Source: Ga0077530 sp035565975 (lineage in GTDB: Bacteria; Pseudomonadota; Alphaproteobacteria; Rhizobiales; Hyphomicrobiaceae). From it: DNA of 18,695 bases. Below, in pieces: positions 1-7,185 of this stretch; position 1 is the stretch's first letter; each line of letters starts with the position of its first letter. The position numbers and the translations under genes are program-made. The notes under the pieces were generated by a model. That model saw only the letters and a program-made list of their open reading frames with translations. It ran no database searches and was not told the DNA's origin. Where the stretch lies: positions 1-18,695 of the forward strand of contig DATMRT010000134.1 in NCBI GenBank assembly GCA_035565975.1, written 5' to 3'.

Positions 1-1
1 C

Positions 2-175
2 GAGCCATTCTATCGCCTCGAAAAGTCTCGCAATCGGAGCACTGGCGGCTCCGGTCTCGGCCTTGCCATTGCGCGGCAGATCACGGAGGCACACGGCGGG
101 GTGATGAAGCTCGGAGCGTCGGCGCTGGGTGGGCTGCGCGCCGAGCTGAGGTTGGCGGTGGACCTGCCCGCATAG
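2..175 (+). CDS. Sensor histidine kinase, C-terminal fragment (5'-truncated by window edge)
   Basis: Only the last 57 codons are inside the window; the reading frame enters at base 2 and stops at TAG 173-175. The visible peptide begins EPFYRLEKSRNRSTGG and continues GSGLGLAIARQITEAHGG. This is the F/G2-box end of the HATPase_c domain of two-component sensor kinases, which closes the ATP lid. The tail after it is a short beta-strand segment (LRAELRLAVDLPA), as usual at the end of such kinases. The sensor, membrane and HisKA parts lie upstream, so the stimulus cannot be read. A response regulator, if paired, would also be outside the window, because the next gene is a TetR regulator separated by 194 bases. 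The family call is secure; nothing more specific is possible. Confidence 0.88.
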   Translation, partial: EPFYRLEKSRNRSTGGSGLGLAIARQITEAHGGVMKLGASALGGLRAELRLAVDLPA

Positions 176-304
176 CGCCTCGTTCTTTCACTCGAGGCTC
201 GCGCATTCGGCAAGTCAGGCTGCTGTCAGTGAGCAGCGACGACATCCGTTGACCACCTGCATACACACCAATCCAGAGCATGGACACGCAAAAGCTTCAT
301 GCAT

Positions 305-320
305 TCAAGAGAACTCTTGA
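305..320. promoter_or_regulatory. Perfect inverted repeat, candidate operator 1 of the TetR gene
   Basis: The sequence TCAAGAG-AA-CTCTTGA is a perfect 7+2+7 inverted repeat. Its right arm overlaps the TTGACT hexamer (317-322) proposed as the -35 element. It lies one base from a second 16-bp palindrome. The position suits a repressor site, but its arms differ from those of the neighbour, so the two may bind different proteins. Confidence 0.5.
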
Positions 321-346
321 CTCGGTCGATCGACCGAACTAATGAT
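317..346 (+). promoter_or_regulatory. Candidate sigma-70-type promoter for the TetR cassette
   Basis: TTGACT at 317-322 matches the -35 consensus at five of six bases. AATGAT at 341-346 matches the -10 consensus at four of six, with an 18-base spacer. Transcription would start near 353, leaving a short leader before the ATG at 370, with AGAGG at 358-362 as ribosome binding site. The second palindrome fills most of the spacer. The assignment is by eye; the -10 is weak. Confidence 0.4.
322..337. promoter_or_regulatory. Perfect 16-bp palindrome, candidate TetR operator 2
   Basis: TCGGTCGATCGACCGA is its own reverse complement. It lies in the proposed promoter spacer, 33 bases upstream of the TetR start codon. 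TetR-family repressors are often autoregulated through palindromes of this size and position. A dimer bound here would block RNA polymerase. That this protein binds it is inference. Confidence 0.55.
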
Positions 347-369
347 TCAGACCGGCAAGAGGTACGGGT

Positions 370-984
370 ATGGTGCGCGCCGTCGCAAAGAAAGCAGATA
401 CCAGCACCGTGCTGCTGGAGGCGGCGCGAAAAGTGCTGCGCCAGAAGGGATACGCGGGCCTCTCGACCCGAGAGGTCGCAGCGGCCGCCGGCGTGCCGCT
501 CAGCCAGATCCACTATCACTTCGGCTCCAAGCAGGGGATGGTGCTGGCGCTCTTCGAGTATCTGAACGCTCAGCTTCTCGCGCGTCAGGACGCACTTTTT
601 GGTGATCCCAAGCTCAAGCTCTCGGAGCAATGGGACAAAGCGTGCGACTATCTCGATGAGGACATTGCCTCCGGCTACGTGCGCGTCTTGCAGGAGTTGA
701 ATGCAGCGAGCTGGTCCGATCCCGAGGTCGCGAAAGTTGTCCGCGAGGGCTTGAAGGGATGGCTGGACCTCATTGCCGGGCTCGCACGTAAGGCCGAGCG
801 GGAGCTTGGCGGCTTTGGGCCGTTCACGCCCGAAGAGGTCGGCTCGCTCGTCGGATCCGCATTCATCGGAGCGGAGTGCCACTATCTCCTAGGCCTCGAG
901 AGGCGGGGCATTCCGGTCCGCAGCGCACTCAGGCGCTTCGGCGATCTCATTCGCATTGCAGAGAATGGTTCATTGAAGAAGTAG
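370..984 (+). CDS. TetR/AcrR-family transcriptional regulator
   Basis: A 204-residue protein of normal TetR length. Residues about 11-58 form the DNA-binding domain: helix 1 TSTVLLEAARKVLRQKGYAG, then the helix-turn-helix (LSTREVAAAAGVPLSQIHYHF) followed by GSKQGMV, all typical of the family. Residues about 70-200 are a helical ligand-binding and dimerisation domain too variable to name a ligand. The ATG at 370 follows AAGAGG with suitable spacing. It is the first gene of a same-strand set: the hydrolase-glycosyltransferase fusion starts 14 bases after its stop and the methyltransferase follows, so the regulator probably controls these genes as well as itself. Two palindromes sit directly upstream over a candidate promoter. 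Induction by the substrate or product of the downstream enzymes is inference. Confidence 0.93.
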   Translation: MVRAVAKKADTSTVLLEAARKVLRQKGYAGLSTREVAAAAGVPLSQIHYHFGSKQGMVLALFEYLNAQLLARQDALFGDPKLKLSEQWDKACDYLDEDIASGYVRVLQELNAASWSDPEVAKVVREGLKGWLDLIAGLARKAERELGGFGPFTPEEVGSLVGSAFIGAECHYLLGLERRGIPVRSALRRFGDLIRIAENGSLKK

Positions 985-998
985 GATGGGGCGGTGCC

Positions 999-3107
999 AT
1001 GCGTGCCAAACTGCCGAGCCACGAGGGTTACTTCGAACGAGATGGCGTGAAGATCCATTACGAAGTGTACGGGGACGGGTCTCAGACAATCGTCTTCCCG
1101 CCGGCATGGAGCATCGTCCACGCGCGCGTCTATAAAGCGCAACTCCCATACTTCAGCGAGCGCTTCCGTTGCGTCACCTACGATCCGCGCGGAAATGGCA
1201 AGTCCGACAAACCCGACGAAGTCGCAGCTTATTCGCTCGCGAATTACGTCGGCGATGTGCTTGCCGTCATGGACGCGACGAAAACCGATAAGGCCATCCT
1301 CGTTGGCCTTTCCTTTGGAGGGATGCTGTCGGCCATCGTGGCGGCTCACTATCCGGAGCGCGTCAGGGCGGCAATTCTGGTCGGCACATCGGCTACGGTC
1401 GGCACCGGCTACGCCTACATGACGCCGCAGCATTTCATGGTGAAGCGGGATCACTTCGAAGGCTGGGATAAGTACAATCGCGATCACTGGCTCTCGAACT
1501 ACCCCGACTTCGCCGATCACTTCATCCGCAATATCAGCACCGAGCCGCATTCCACCAAGCAGATCGAGGACGGCCTGGAGTGGGCGGCAGGGACAACCGG
1601 TGCGACGCTCGCGAAGAGTGTCGAGGCGCGCACGATTCCGCCGCCGTTCGATACCAGCGAGGCCATGTATCGCAAGATCCGGTGTCCGGTCCTCGCAATC
1701 CACGGCGACGACGATCACATCCAGCCGCACGCGCGCGCTCAGTTTGTCGCGGAATTGATCGGCGCGGAGTTCGTGACGATCCCGGGCGGCGGACACAACG
1801 TGCTCGCTCGATATCCGGCGAAGTGCAACGCGCTCATCAACGGCTTTCTCGAGCGCAAGCTCGGTATTCCGCCGCCCGGACGGCGGCGCACCAGCCGTCC
1901 GGCGCGAAGTAAGAAGGCGCTCTACCTTTCCTCGCCGATCGGTCTCGGTCACGGCCGCCGCGACATCGCGATCGCGCAGGAGCTGCGCAAGATCCATCCT
2001 GACCTGCAGGTCGATTGGCTGGCGCAGGATCCGGTGACGCGGCTGCTCGATGCGCATGGCGAGCGCATTCATCCGCTGAGCACACGCATGGCGAGCGAGT
2101 CGAAGCACGTCGAGCTCGAATCCGGCGAGCATGATCTCAACGCTTTCCAGGCGATCCGCCGCATGGACGAGGTGCTGATCGCGAACTTCATGATCTTCCA
2201 GGACGCGGTGGAAGAGGGCGGCTACGATTTGGTGATCGCGGACGAGGCCTGGGATATCGATCATTACTGGCATGAGCATCCCGAACTGAAGAAGGCCAAG
2301 CTCGCATGGCTCACGGACTTCGTCGGCTATGTGCCGATGCCGGCGAACGGCGCGCGCGAAGCGTTCCTGACGACCGACTACAACGCCGAGATGATCGGAC
2401 ACGTGGAGGATCATCCAGGTGTGCGCGACCGCGCGATCTTCGTCGGCGAGCCGGAGGACATCGTACCGCTCTCTTTCGGCAAGGATTTGCCGGCCATGCG
2501 GGACTGGGTGCCCAAGCACTTCGACTTCGCCGGCTACGTCATCGGGGAGCATCCGCAGGCCTTTGGGCCGCGCGCGGAGCTGCGCCAGAAGCTCGGTTAC
2601 CGGCCGGACGAGCGCGTGTGCATCGTCACTGTCGGCGGATCGGGTGTAGGTACGCACCTGATCAAGCGCATTCTGCAGAGCTATCCGCTGGCGCGAGCCA
2701 GATTGCCTGACTTGCGCATGATCCTGGTCGCCGGGCCGCGCATCGATCCCGCCTCGCTGAACGCGCCCGAGGGCGTCGATGTGCGCGCGTTCGTGCCCAA
2801 CCTCGACCGCCACCTCGCGGCCTGTGATCTCGCGCTCGTGCAGGGTGGCCTCACGACCTGCATGGAGCTGACGGCAGCCGGGACGCCCTTCCTGTACTTC
2901 CCGCTCCGCAATCACTTCGAGCAGAACTTCCATGTCGCTCATCGCCTCGACCGGTACGGCGCAGGCAGGCGCATGGATTATGCGACCTCGACCCCGGACA
3001 TGATCGCCGGCGCCATGGTCGAGGTGCTCAAGGCTCCGACGCGCTTCAAGTCCGTCGAGGCCGGTGGCGCAGCGCGCGCCGCGCGAATGCTGGCGGAATT
3101 GTTCTGA
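999..3107 (+). CDS. Bifunctional alpha/beta hydrolase - GT-B glycosyltransferase fusion
   Basis: A continuous 702-residue reading frame holds two enzyme domains. Residues about 1-288 are an alpha/beta hydrolase. The nucleophile elbow GLSFGG puts Ser at 105, GDDDHIQP gives the acid (probably Asp239), and GGGHN gives His266. The oxyanion-side segment and YDPRGNGKSDKP are also typical. An Arg/Pro-rich linker (about 289-304, PPPGRRRTSRPARS) leads to a glycosyltransferase of about 400 residues resembling MurG/GT1/GT28 proteins. Its N-terminal donor-fold glycine motif is GLGHGRRD (315-322). The C-terminal nucleotide-sugar site is QGGLTTCMELTAAGTP (from 615, Glu623) followed by a basic loop and HFEQN. 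The reading frame extends upstream to 876, but that part lies inside the TetR gene, so I chose the ATG at 999, 14 bases after the TetR stop. No signal peptide or membrane segment is evident, so it is probably cytoplasmic. Substrate and sugar donor are unknown. Confidence 0.88.
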   Translation: MRAKLPSHEGYFERDGVKIHYEVYGDGSQTIVFPPAWSIVHARVYKAQLPYFSERFRCVTYDPRGNGKSDKPDEVAAYSLANYVGDVLAVMDATKTDKAILVGLSFGGMLSAIVAAHYPERVRAAILVGTSATVGTGYAYMTPQHFMVKRDHFEGWDKYNRDHWLSNYPDFADHFIRNISTEPHSTKQIEDGLEWAAGTTGATLAKSVEARTIPPPFDTSEAMYRKIRCPVLAIHGDDDHIQPHARAQFVAELIGAEFVTIPGGGHNVLARYPAKCNALINGFLERKLGIPPPGRRRTSRPARSKKALYLSSPIGLGHGRRDIAIAQELRKIHPDLQVDWLAQDPVTRLLDAHGERIHPLSTRMASESKHVELESGEHDLNAFQAIRRMDEVLIANFMIFQDAVEEGGYDLVIADEAWDIDHYWHEHPELKKAKLAWLTDFVGYVPMPANGAREAFLTTDYNAEMIGHVEDHPGVRDRAIFVGEPEDIVPLSFGKDLPAMRDWVPKHFDFAGYVIGEHPQAFGPRAELRQKLGYRPDERVCIVTVGGSGVGTHLIKRILQSYPLARARLPDLRMILVAGPRIDPASLNAPEGVDVRAFVPNLDRHLAACDLALVQGGLTTCMELTAAGTPFLYFPLRNHFEQNFHVAHRLDRYGAGRRMDYATSTPDMIAGAMVEVLKAPTRFKSVEAGGAARAARMLAELF

Positions 3108-3142
3108 AACTTGCAGTCGAGTTCAAAGCGTGGAGGTTCGCC

Positions 3143-4216
3143 ATGTCGCGTTCAATGACTCCTGTCGACGAGAACAAACTCAATACCTTCATTGGTCAGC
3201 TACTGTCGGACCTCGGCGGCGCATCCAGCGTTGCCATGGTCCGGATGGGTGATGCGCTCGGTCTCTACAAGATGATCGCTGCCAAGGGGCCGATGACGGC
3301 GGCTGAGCTTTCAGCGGCGGCAAAAGTGGACGAGCGCTACGTGCGCGAGTGGCTGTCCAATCAGGCGGCCTCGAACTACCTCGCTTACGATGCGGCGTCG
3401 GCGCGTTTCTCGCTGCTGCCGGAGCAGGCCATGATCTTCGTGAATGAGGAGAGCCCCGTCTACATGATGGGCGCCTTCGATCTGATGGCTGCCATGCATG
3501 AGAACCAGCCCAAGGTGCAGGCCGCGTTCAAATCCGGCGGCGGCGTCGCCTGGGGTGATCAGGCGGGGTGCATGTTCTGCGCTGTCGCCCGTTTCTTCCG
3601 GCCGGGCTATCTGAACAACCTCGTTTCGGCGTGGATTCCTGCGCTCGAAGGGGTCGCAGCGAAGCTCGAGCGCGGCGCGAAAGTCGCGGACGTCGGCTGC
3701 GGACACGGGTGGTCGACGGTCCTCATGGCCAAGGCATTTCCGAAGTCGCAGTTCATCGGCTACGACTTCCATCCAGGCTCGATCGAAGACGCGCGCGCAC
3801 ATGCCAAAGCGCACGGGGTTTCGGAGAATGCGCGGTTCGAGGTCGGGCTCGCCAAGGACTTCCCGGGCAGGGAATTCGATCTCGTCACCTGCTTTGATTG
3901 CCTGCACGACATGGGCGATCCGGCAGGCGCAGCGGCGCATGTCCACAAGTCGCTCAAGAAGGACGGGACCTGGATGATCGTCGAGCCTATGGCCGGCGAC
4001 AGCCTTGAGAAGAATCTCAACCCGGTTGGTCGTCTCTACTACGCAGCATCGACGATGATCTGCGTTCCGACATCGCTGTCGCAGGAAGTGGGCACCGCGC
4101 TTGGCGCCCAGGCGGGCGAAGCGAAGCTGCGTGAGGTCATCACGTCGGGCGGCTTTTCGAGTGTACGCCGCGCCACCGAGACGCCATTCAACATGATCCT
4201 CGAGGCGCGGCCATAG
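3143..4216 (+). CDS. Class I SAM-dependent methyltransferase with N-terminal winged helix (Rv2258c-like)
   Basis: A 357-residue protein. Residues about 15-100 form a winged-helix-like dimerisation region (ALGLYKMIAAKGPMTAAELS, then DERYVREWLSNQAASNYL), as in O-methyltransferases and in Mycobacterium tuberculosis Rv2258c. The SAM-binding Rossmann domain starts near 175 with motif I VADVGCGHGWS (Asp183, Gly185, Gly187, Gly189), followed by FIGYDFHPGSIEDARAHA (acidic end of beta 2), FDLVTCFDCLHDMGDP (motif post I/II) and LKKDGTWMIVEP. The overall length and layout fit the Rv2258c family. The ATG at 3143 has a strong GGAGG at 3132-3136, six bases upstream. It follows the fusion gene by 35 bases on the same strand and is probably co-transcribed, suggesting methylation of the same molecule that the fusion protein hydrolyses or glycosylates. 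The acceptor cannot be deduced. Confidence 0.88.
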   Translation: MSRSMTPVDENKLNTFIGQLLSDLGGASSVAMVRMGDALGLYKMIAAKGPMTAAELSAAAKVDERYVREWLSNQAASNYLAYDAASARFSLLPEQAMIFVNEESPVYMMGAFDLMAAMHENQPKVQAAFKSGGGVAWGDQAGCMFCAVARFFRPGYLNNLVSAWIPALEGVAAKLERGAKVADVGCGHGWSTVLMAKAFPKSQFIGYDFHPGSIEDARAHAKAHGVSENARFEVGLAKDFPGREFDLVTCFDCLHDMGDPAGAAAHVHKSLKKDGTWMIVEPMAGDSLEKNLNPVGRLYYAASTMICVPTSLSQEVGTALGAQAGEAKLREVITSGGFSSVRRATETPFNMILEARP

Positions 4217-4233
4217 AGGCGAAGGATGCTCGC

Positions 4234-4263
4234 ACTGCGCGCGGTCGCATGAGCGCGCGCAGT
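4234..4263. terminator. GC-rich hairpin between convergent genes (candidate bidirectional terminator)
   Basis: ACTGCGCGCG at 4234-4243 pairs perfectly with CGCGCGCAGT at 4254-4263 around a 10-base loop. It fills the 48-base gap between the methyltransferase stop and the end of upp, abutting the upp stop codon. No T-run follows on either strand, so it is not a textbook intrinsic terminator. Its position suggests a 3'-end stabiliser or terminator for both transcripts. Confidence 0.5.
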
Positions 4264-4264
4264 C

Positions 4265-4900
4265 TCACTTCGTGCCGTACATCCTGTCGCCGGCATCGCC
4301 GAGGCCGGGAACGATATAGGCATGATCGTTGAGCTCGCGATCTATGGCAGCCGTGAAGATCGGCACATCGGGGTGGGCGGCAACGAAGGTCTCTATGCCG
4401 ATCGGCGCCGCGAGCAGGCACACGAACTTGATGCGCCGTGCGCCGGCCTCCTTGATGCGCCGGACGGCGGCGATGGCGGAATTACCAGTCGCGAGCATGG
4501 GATCGACGCAGATGCAGAGGCGGTCCTCGATGTGATCGGGGAGCTTCAGGTAATACTCGACGGGCTTCAGCGTTTTCGGATCACGGTAGAGGCCAATGTG
4601 GCCGACGCGCGCCGAAGGGACGAGGTCGAGCATGCCATCCACCAGACCGTTCCCGGCGCGCAGAATCGAGACGAAGCACAGTTTCTTGCCCTCGAGCCGC
4701 GGCGCCATGAAGGTTTCGAGCGGTGTCGTGGTCTCGACCAGCTCGGTCTCGAGATCGCGGCAGACTTCGTAAGTGAGGAGCAGGCTGATCTCGCGCAGCA
4801 GGGCTCTGAACTTCGACGTCGTGGTCCCGACGTCGCGTATGAGCGTCAGCTTGTGCTGCACCAATGGATGCGAGATGACGGTGACGTTGGCTGCCGGCAT
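4265..4900 (-). CDS. upp: Uracil phosphoribosyltransferase
   Basis: A 211-residue enzyme that makes UMP from uracil and PRPP in pyrimidine salvage. It aligns by eye with E. coli Upp (208 residues) almost throughout: HPLVQHKL, LLTYEVCRDLETE, ILRAGNG (79-85), PSARVGHIGLYRD, the PRPP-binding loop DPMLATGNS (133-141), AAPIGIE, and the uracil-binding C-terminus IVPGLGDAGDRMYGTK (196-211). The frame stays open upstream to 5008. I chose the ATG at 4900 because it gives the family length and has GGAG (4910-4913) nine bases away; an ATG at 4915 is the alternative. It is the last gene of the minus-strand run, 79 bases after the MFS gene. That gap contains a small inverted repeat (4916-4929), close enough to the ribosome binding site to affect translation, though this is only a possibility. 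Confidence 0.95.
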   Translation of the reverse strand: MPAANVTVISHPLVQHKLTLIRDVGTTTSKFRALLREISLLLTYEVCRDLETELVETTTPLETFMAPRLEGKKLCFVSILRAGNGLVDGMLDLVPSARVGHIGLYRDPKTLKPVEYYLKLPDHIEDRLCICVDPMLATGNSAIAAVRRIKEAGARRIKFVCLLAAPIGIETFVAAHPDVPIFTAAIDRELNDHAYIVPGLGDAGDRMYGTK

Positions 4901-4979
4901 GAGATGGGACTCCATGCGCTGATGAGCGCTCCACATATAGCGGACGAATGTTCGCCCTGCTACGCGTGCAGTCCGGAAT

Positions 4980-6194
4980 TCACGTCGCTGGGCGCTTTCG
5001 CGCGGCAATCCAGAAGGCGAGCTGCCCGATCAGGCTCGCGGAGGCCAGTACGATGCCTGCCGCAAGTGCCGGATCGCGACCGATGCCGACAAGACCGGCG
5101 CACAGCGCGCCGATGCCCATCTGAGCGCAGCCATAGAGACCCGATGCGGAACCGATGATGCGCGGATTGATGCCAAGAGCCTGAGACAGGGCGGTCGGCG
5201 AGGATATCCCTGCTCCGATGGTGAAGACGATCATGGGAATGACGGCGAGGGCCACATTCAAATGCGAGGAAAGGGTCGCGCCGAGGAAGAAAAAGGCGGC
5301 GAGAGCGCTGACGAGGCTGGAGCGCGCCAGGAGCTTGCCGATGGCGACGCCCGGTATGAGGCGTGTCGCGAGGATCGTTCCGATCGAGAAACCGGCGACG
5401 AGCAGACCGAGATAGAGGCCCACCTCATAGGAGGGGCGATGAAGCTCATCGACGAGGATGAAGGGCGCGGCACCGACAAAAGCGTACATGGACGTCGTCG
5501 CGCAGCCGCCGCCGATCGCATACCCGATGAACGACGGCGATCTCAGAAGCTCGCGATAGTCCTTGGCGATCGTGGCCGCGCTGACCGTGCCTGTGATCTC
5601 GCGCGTCTCAGGGAGGAGCCGCCACAGGAGCATGAGATTGAGGAGGCCGAGCGTGCCGAGTGCGATGAAGATCGTTCGCCAGCCGAACGAGGCCGCCAGG
5701 ACGCCGCCGATCACCGGCGCGAGGCCGGGGCCGAGGGTCACCATGAGGTTCATCAGCGCAAGTCGACGCGCAACATCCGCCGGGCCTGCCGTATCGCGCA
5801 CGATCGCGCGGCTCAGAGCGAGGCCCGCGCCGCCGCCGAGGGCCTGAAAGAGGCGCGCGGAAACAAGTGCCTGGACATTCGGGACGAGTGCGGCCGCGAG
5901 ACCCGCGACGGTATAGAGCACGAGTCCCGTTGTCAGAACCGGGCGTCGACCGAAGCGGTCGGATAGTGGCCCGTAACCGAGCTGGCCGAGCGCCATCCCC
6001 AGAATGTAGAGGCTGATCGTCAACTGCATGGCGCCGACGCTGGCATTGAGATCGCGCGCCGCATGCGGCAACGCCGGCACGAGCATGTGCATGGCGATGG
6101 GACCGCTGAGCGTGAACAGCGCCAGAAGCCAGAGAGGAACAGGTTGACGCGGTGCCGCAGGCGGAACCGGTGGATCGACTTCGCTTGTTGTCAC
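4980..6194 (-). CDS. MFS transporter, Bcr/CflA-type multidrug efflux family
   Basis: A 404-residue membrane protein with about twelve hydrophobic segments, running from LWLLALFTLSGPIAMHMLVP near residue 21 to the C-terminal LIGQLAFWIA. The PALP sequence after TM1 and the motif GPLSDRFGRRPV (75-86) between TM2 and TM3 are characteristic of the DHA1 Bcr/CflA drug-proton antiporters, as is the overall length. The start codon is GTG at 6194, with an AGG-containing weak ribosome site; the next internal Met would remove TM1. It follows the carbamoyl hydrolase by 46 bases and precedes upp by 79 bases on the same strand. In this context it could export an amino acid, a pyrimidine or a toxic analogue, but general drug efflux is equally possible; the sequence does not show the substrate. 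Confidence 0.88.
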   Translation of the reverse strand: MTTSEVDPPVPPAAPRQPVPLWLLALFTLSGPIAMHMLVPALPHAARDLNASVGAMQLTISLYILGMALGQLGYGPLSDRFGRRPVLTTGLVLYTVAGLAAALVPNVQALVSARLFQALGGGAGLALSRAIVRDTAGPADVARRLALMNLMVTLGPGLAPVIGGVLAASFGWRTIFIALGTLGLLNLMLLWRLLPETREITGTVSAATIAKDYRELLRSPSFIGYAIGGGCATTSMYAFVGAAPFILVDELHRPSYEVGLYLGLLVAGFSIGTILATRLIPGVAIGKLLARSSLVSALAAFFFLGATLSSHLNVALAVIPMIVFTIGAGISSPTALSQALGINPRIIGSASGLYGCAQMGIGALCAGLVGIGRDPALAAGIVLASASLIGQLAFWIAARKRPAT

Positions 6195-6240
6195 ACCGAC
6201 CAGCCTACCCGAAGGATTCTTATGTTCTTGGCGCTCTGCA

Positions 6241-7176
6241 TCAGTCCGGTGGCTTGGCGCCGGTGCGCTCGGTGATCAGCTTGTAGTGCTCGGGGCGGCG
6301 GTGGCGGGCGAAGTTGAAAACGGTGGATTTGTATGACGTCGTCAGGTCGAGATCGCAGCGCGCGACGGCAAGCTCATCGCCGAGCGTCGTGCACATGGCC
6401 ACGGTTTCGCCTGACGGCGCGATGATCTGCGACTGGCCGAGATGCATGACGCCTTCCTCCATGCCGGCCTTCGCGACTCCGACCACCCAGGTGCCGTTCT
6501 GATACGCGCCGGCCTGCATGACAAGTGTATTGTGGAAATTTCCGAGCGCATCGTGCTCTGGCGCCGGCGGATTGTGGAGCGGCGTATTGTAGCCGAGAAG
6601 GATCATCTCGACGCCCTGCAGACCCATCACGCGGTAGGTCTCGGGCCAGCGCCGGTCATTGCAGATGCACATGCCGAGGATGCCGTCGAAGGCACGCCAG
6701 ACCGGGAAGCCGAGATCGCCGACCTCGAAGTAGCGCTTCTCGAGATGCTGGAACTGGCGGTAGGGCTCATGCTCGGCGTGACCCGGCAGATGCACCTTGC
6801 GATACTTGCCGACGATGGCGCCCGATCGATCGACGAGAATGGCCGTATTGAAGCGGCGCGTGCGCCCGGCCTCCTCGACGAGCTCGGCATAGCCGAGATG
6901 AAAGCCGATGCCGAGCTCACGCGCGAGATCGAAGAGCGGGGCCGTCGCGGCGGAGGGCATCTCGCGCTCGAAGTAGGCATCGATCTCGCGCTGATCCTCC
7001 ATGTACCAGCGCGGGAAGAAGGTCGTGAGCGCCAGCTCGGGATAGACGACGAGATCGCAGCCCGCGCCCTTCGCCTGGCGCATGAGTGCCATGAGGCGCG
7101 CAACGACCTCGGCGCGCGTTTCCTCGCGTGCAATCGGCCCGAGCTGGGCCGCACCGACAGTGACAATTCTCGGCAT
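6241..7176 (-). CDS. N-carbamoyl-D-amino-acid hydrolase (nitrilase superfamily)
   Basis: A 311-residue cytoplasmic amidohydrolase that should release ammonia and CO2 from an N-carbamoyl-D-amino acid to give the free D-amino acid. The Glu-Lys-Cys triad falls at Glu47 (VVYPELAL), Lys127 (KYRKVHLPGH) and Cys172 (CICNDRRWPE), the same numbers as in the Agrobacterium enzyme (304 residues). The accessory residues known from that enzyme are also present: His129, His144, Glu146, Arg175 and Arg176. The stretches RRWPETYRVMGLQG and LGYNTPLHNPP are close to the known D-carbamoylases, which argues against a plain beta-ureidopropionase. The ATG at 7176 has GAGGA six bases upstream and lies nine bases after the ATPase stop, so it belongs to the transporter operon and probably acts on an imported ligand. 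No hydantoinase gene is visible in the window. Confidence 0.92.
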   Translation of the reverse strand: MPRIVTVGAAQLGPIAREETRAEVVARLMALMRQAKGAGCDLVVYPELALTTFFPRWYMEDQREIDAYFEREMPSAATAPLFDLARELGIGFHLGYAELVEEAGRTRRFNTAILVDRSGAIVGKYRKVHLPGHAEHEPYRQFQHLEKRYFEVGDLGFPVWRAFDGILGMCICNDRRWPETYRVMGLQGVEMILLGYNTPLHNPPAPEHDALGNFHNTLVMQAGAYQNGTWVVGVAKAGMEEGVMHLGQSQIIAPSGETVAMCTTLGDELAVARCDLDLTTSYKSTVFNFARHRRPEHYKLITERTGAKPPD

Positions 7177-7185
7177 TGGAAGTCC

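Noticed and set aside
882..2942. A 686-codon open frame on the minus strand opposite the hydrolase-glycosyltransferase gene
   Set aside because: Its translation is rich in Arg, Asp, Glu, His and Val with no recognisable domain, as expected from the reverse complement of GC-biased codons. The plus-strand frame has two complete enzyme domains.
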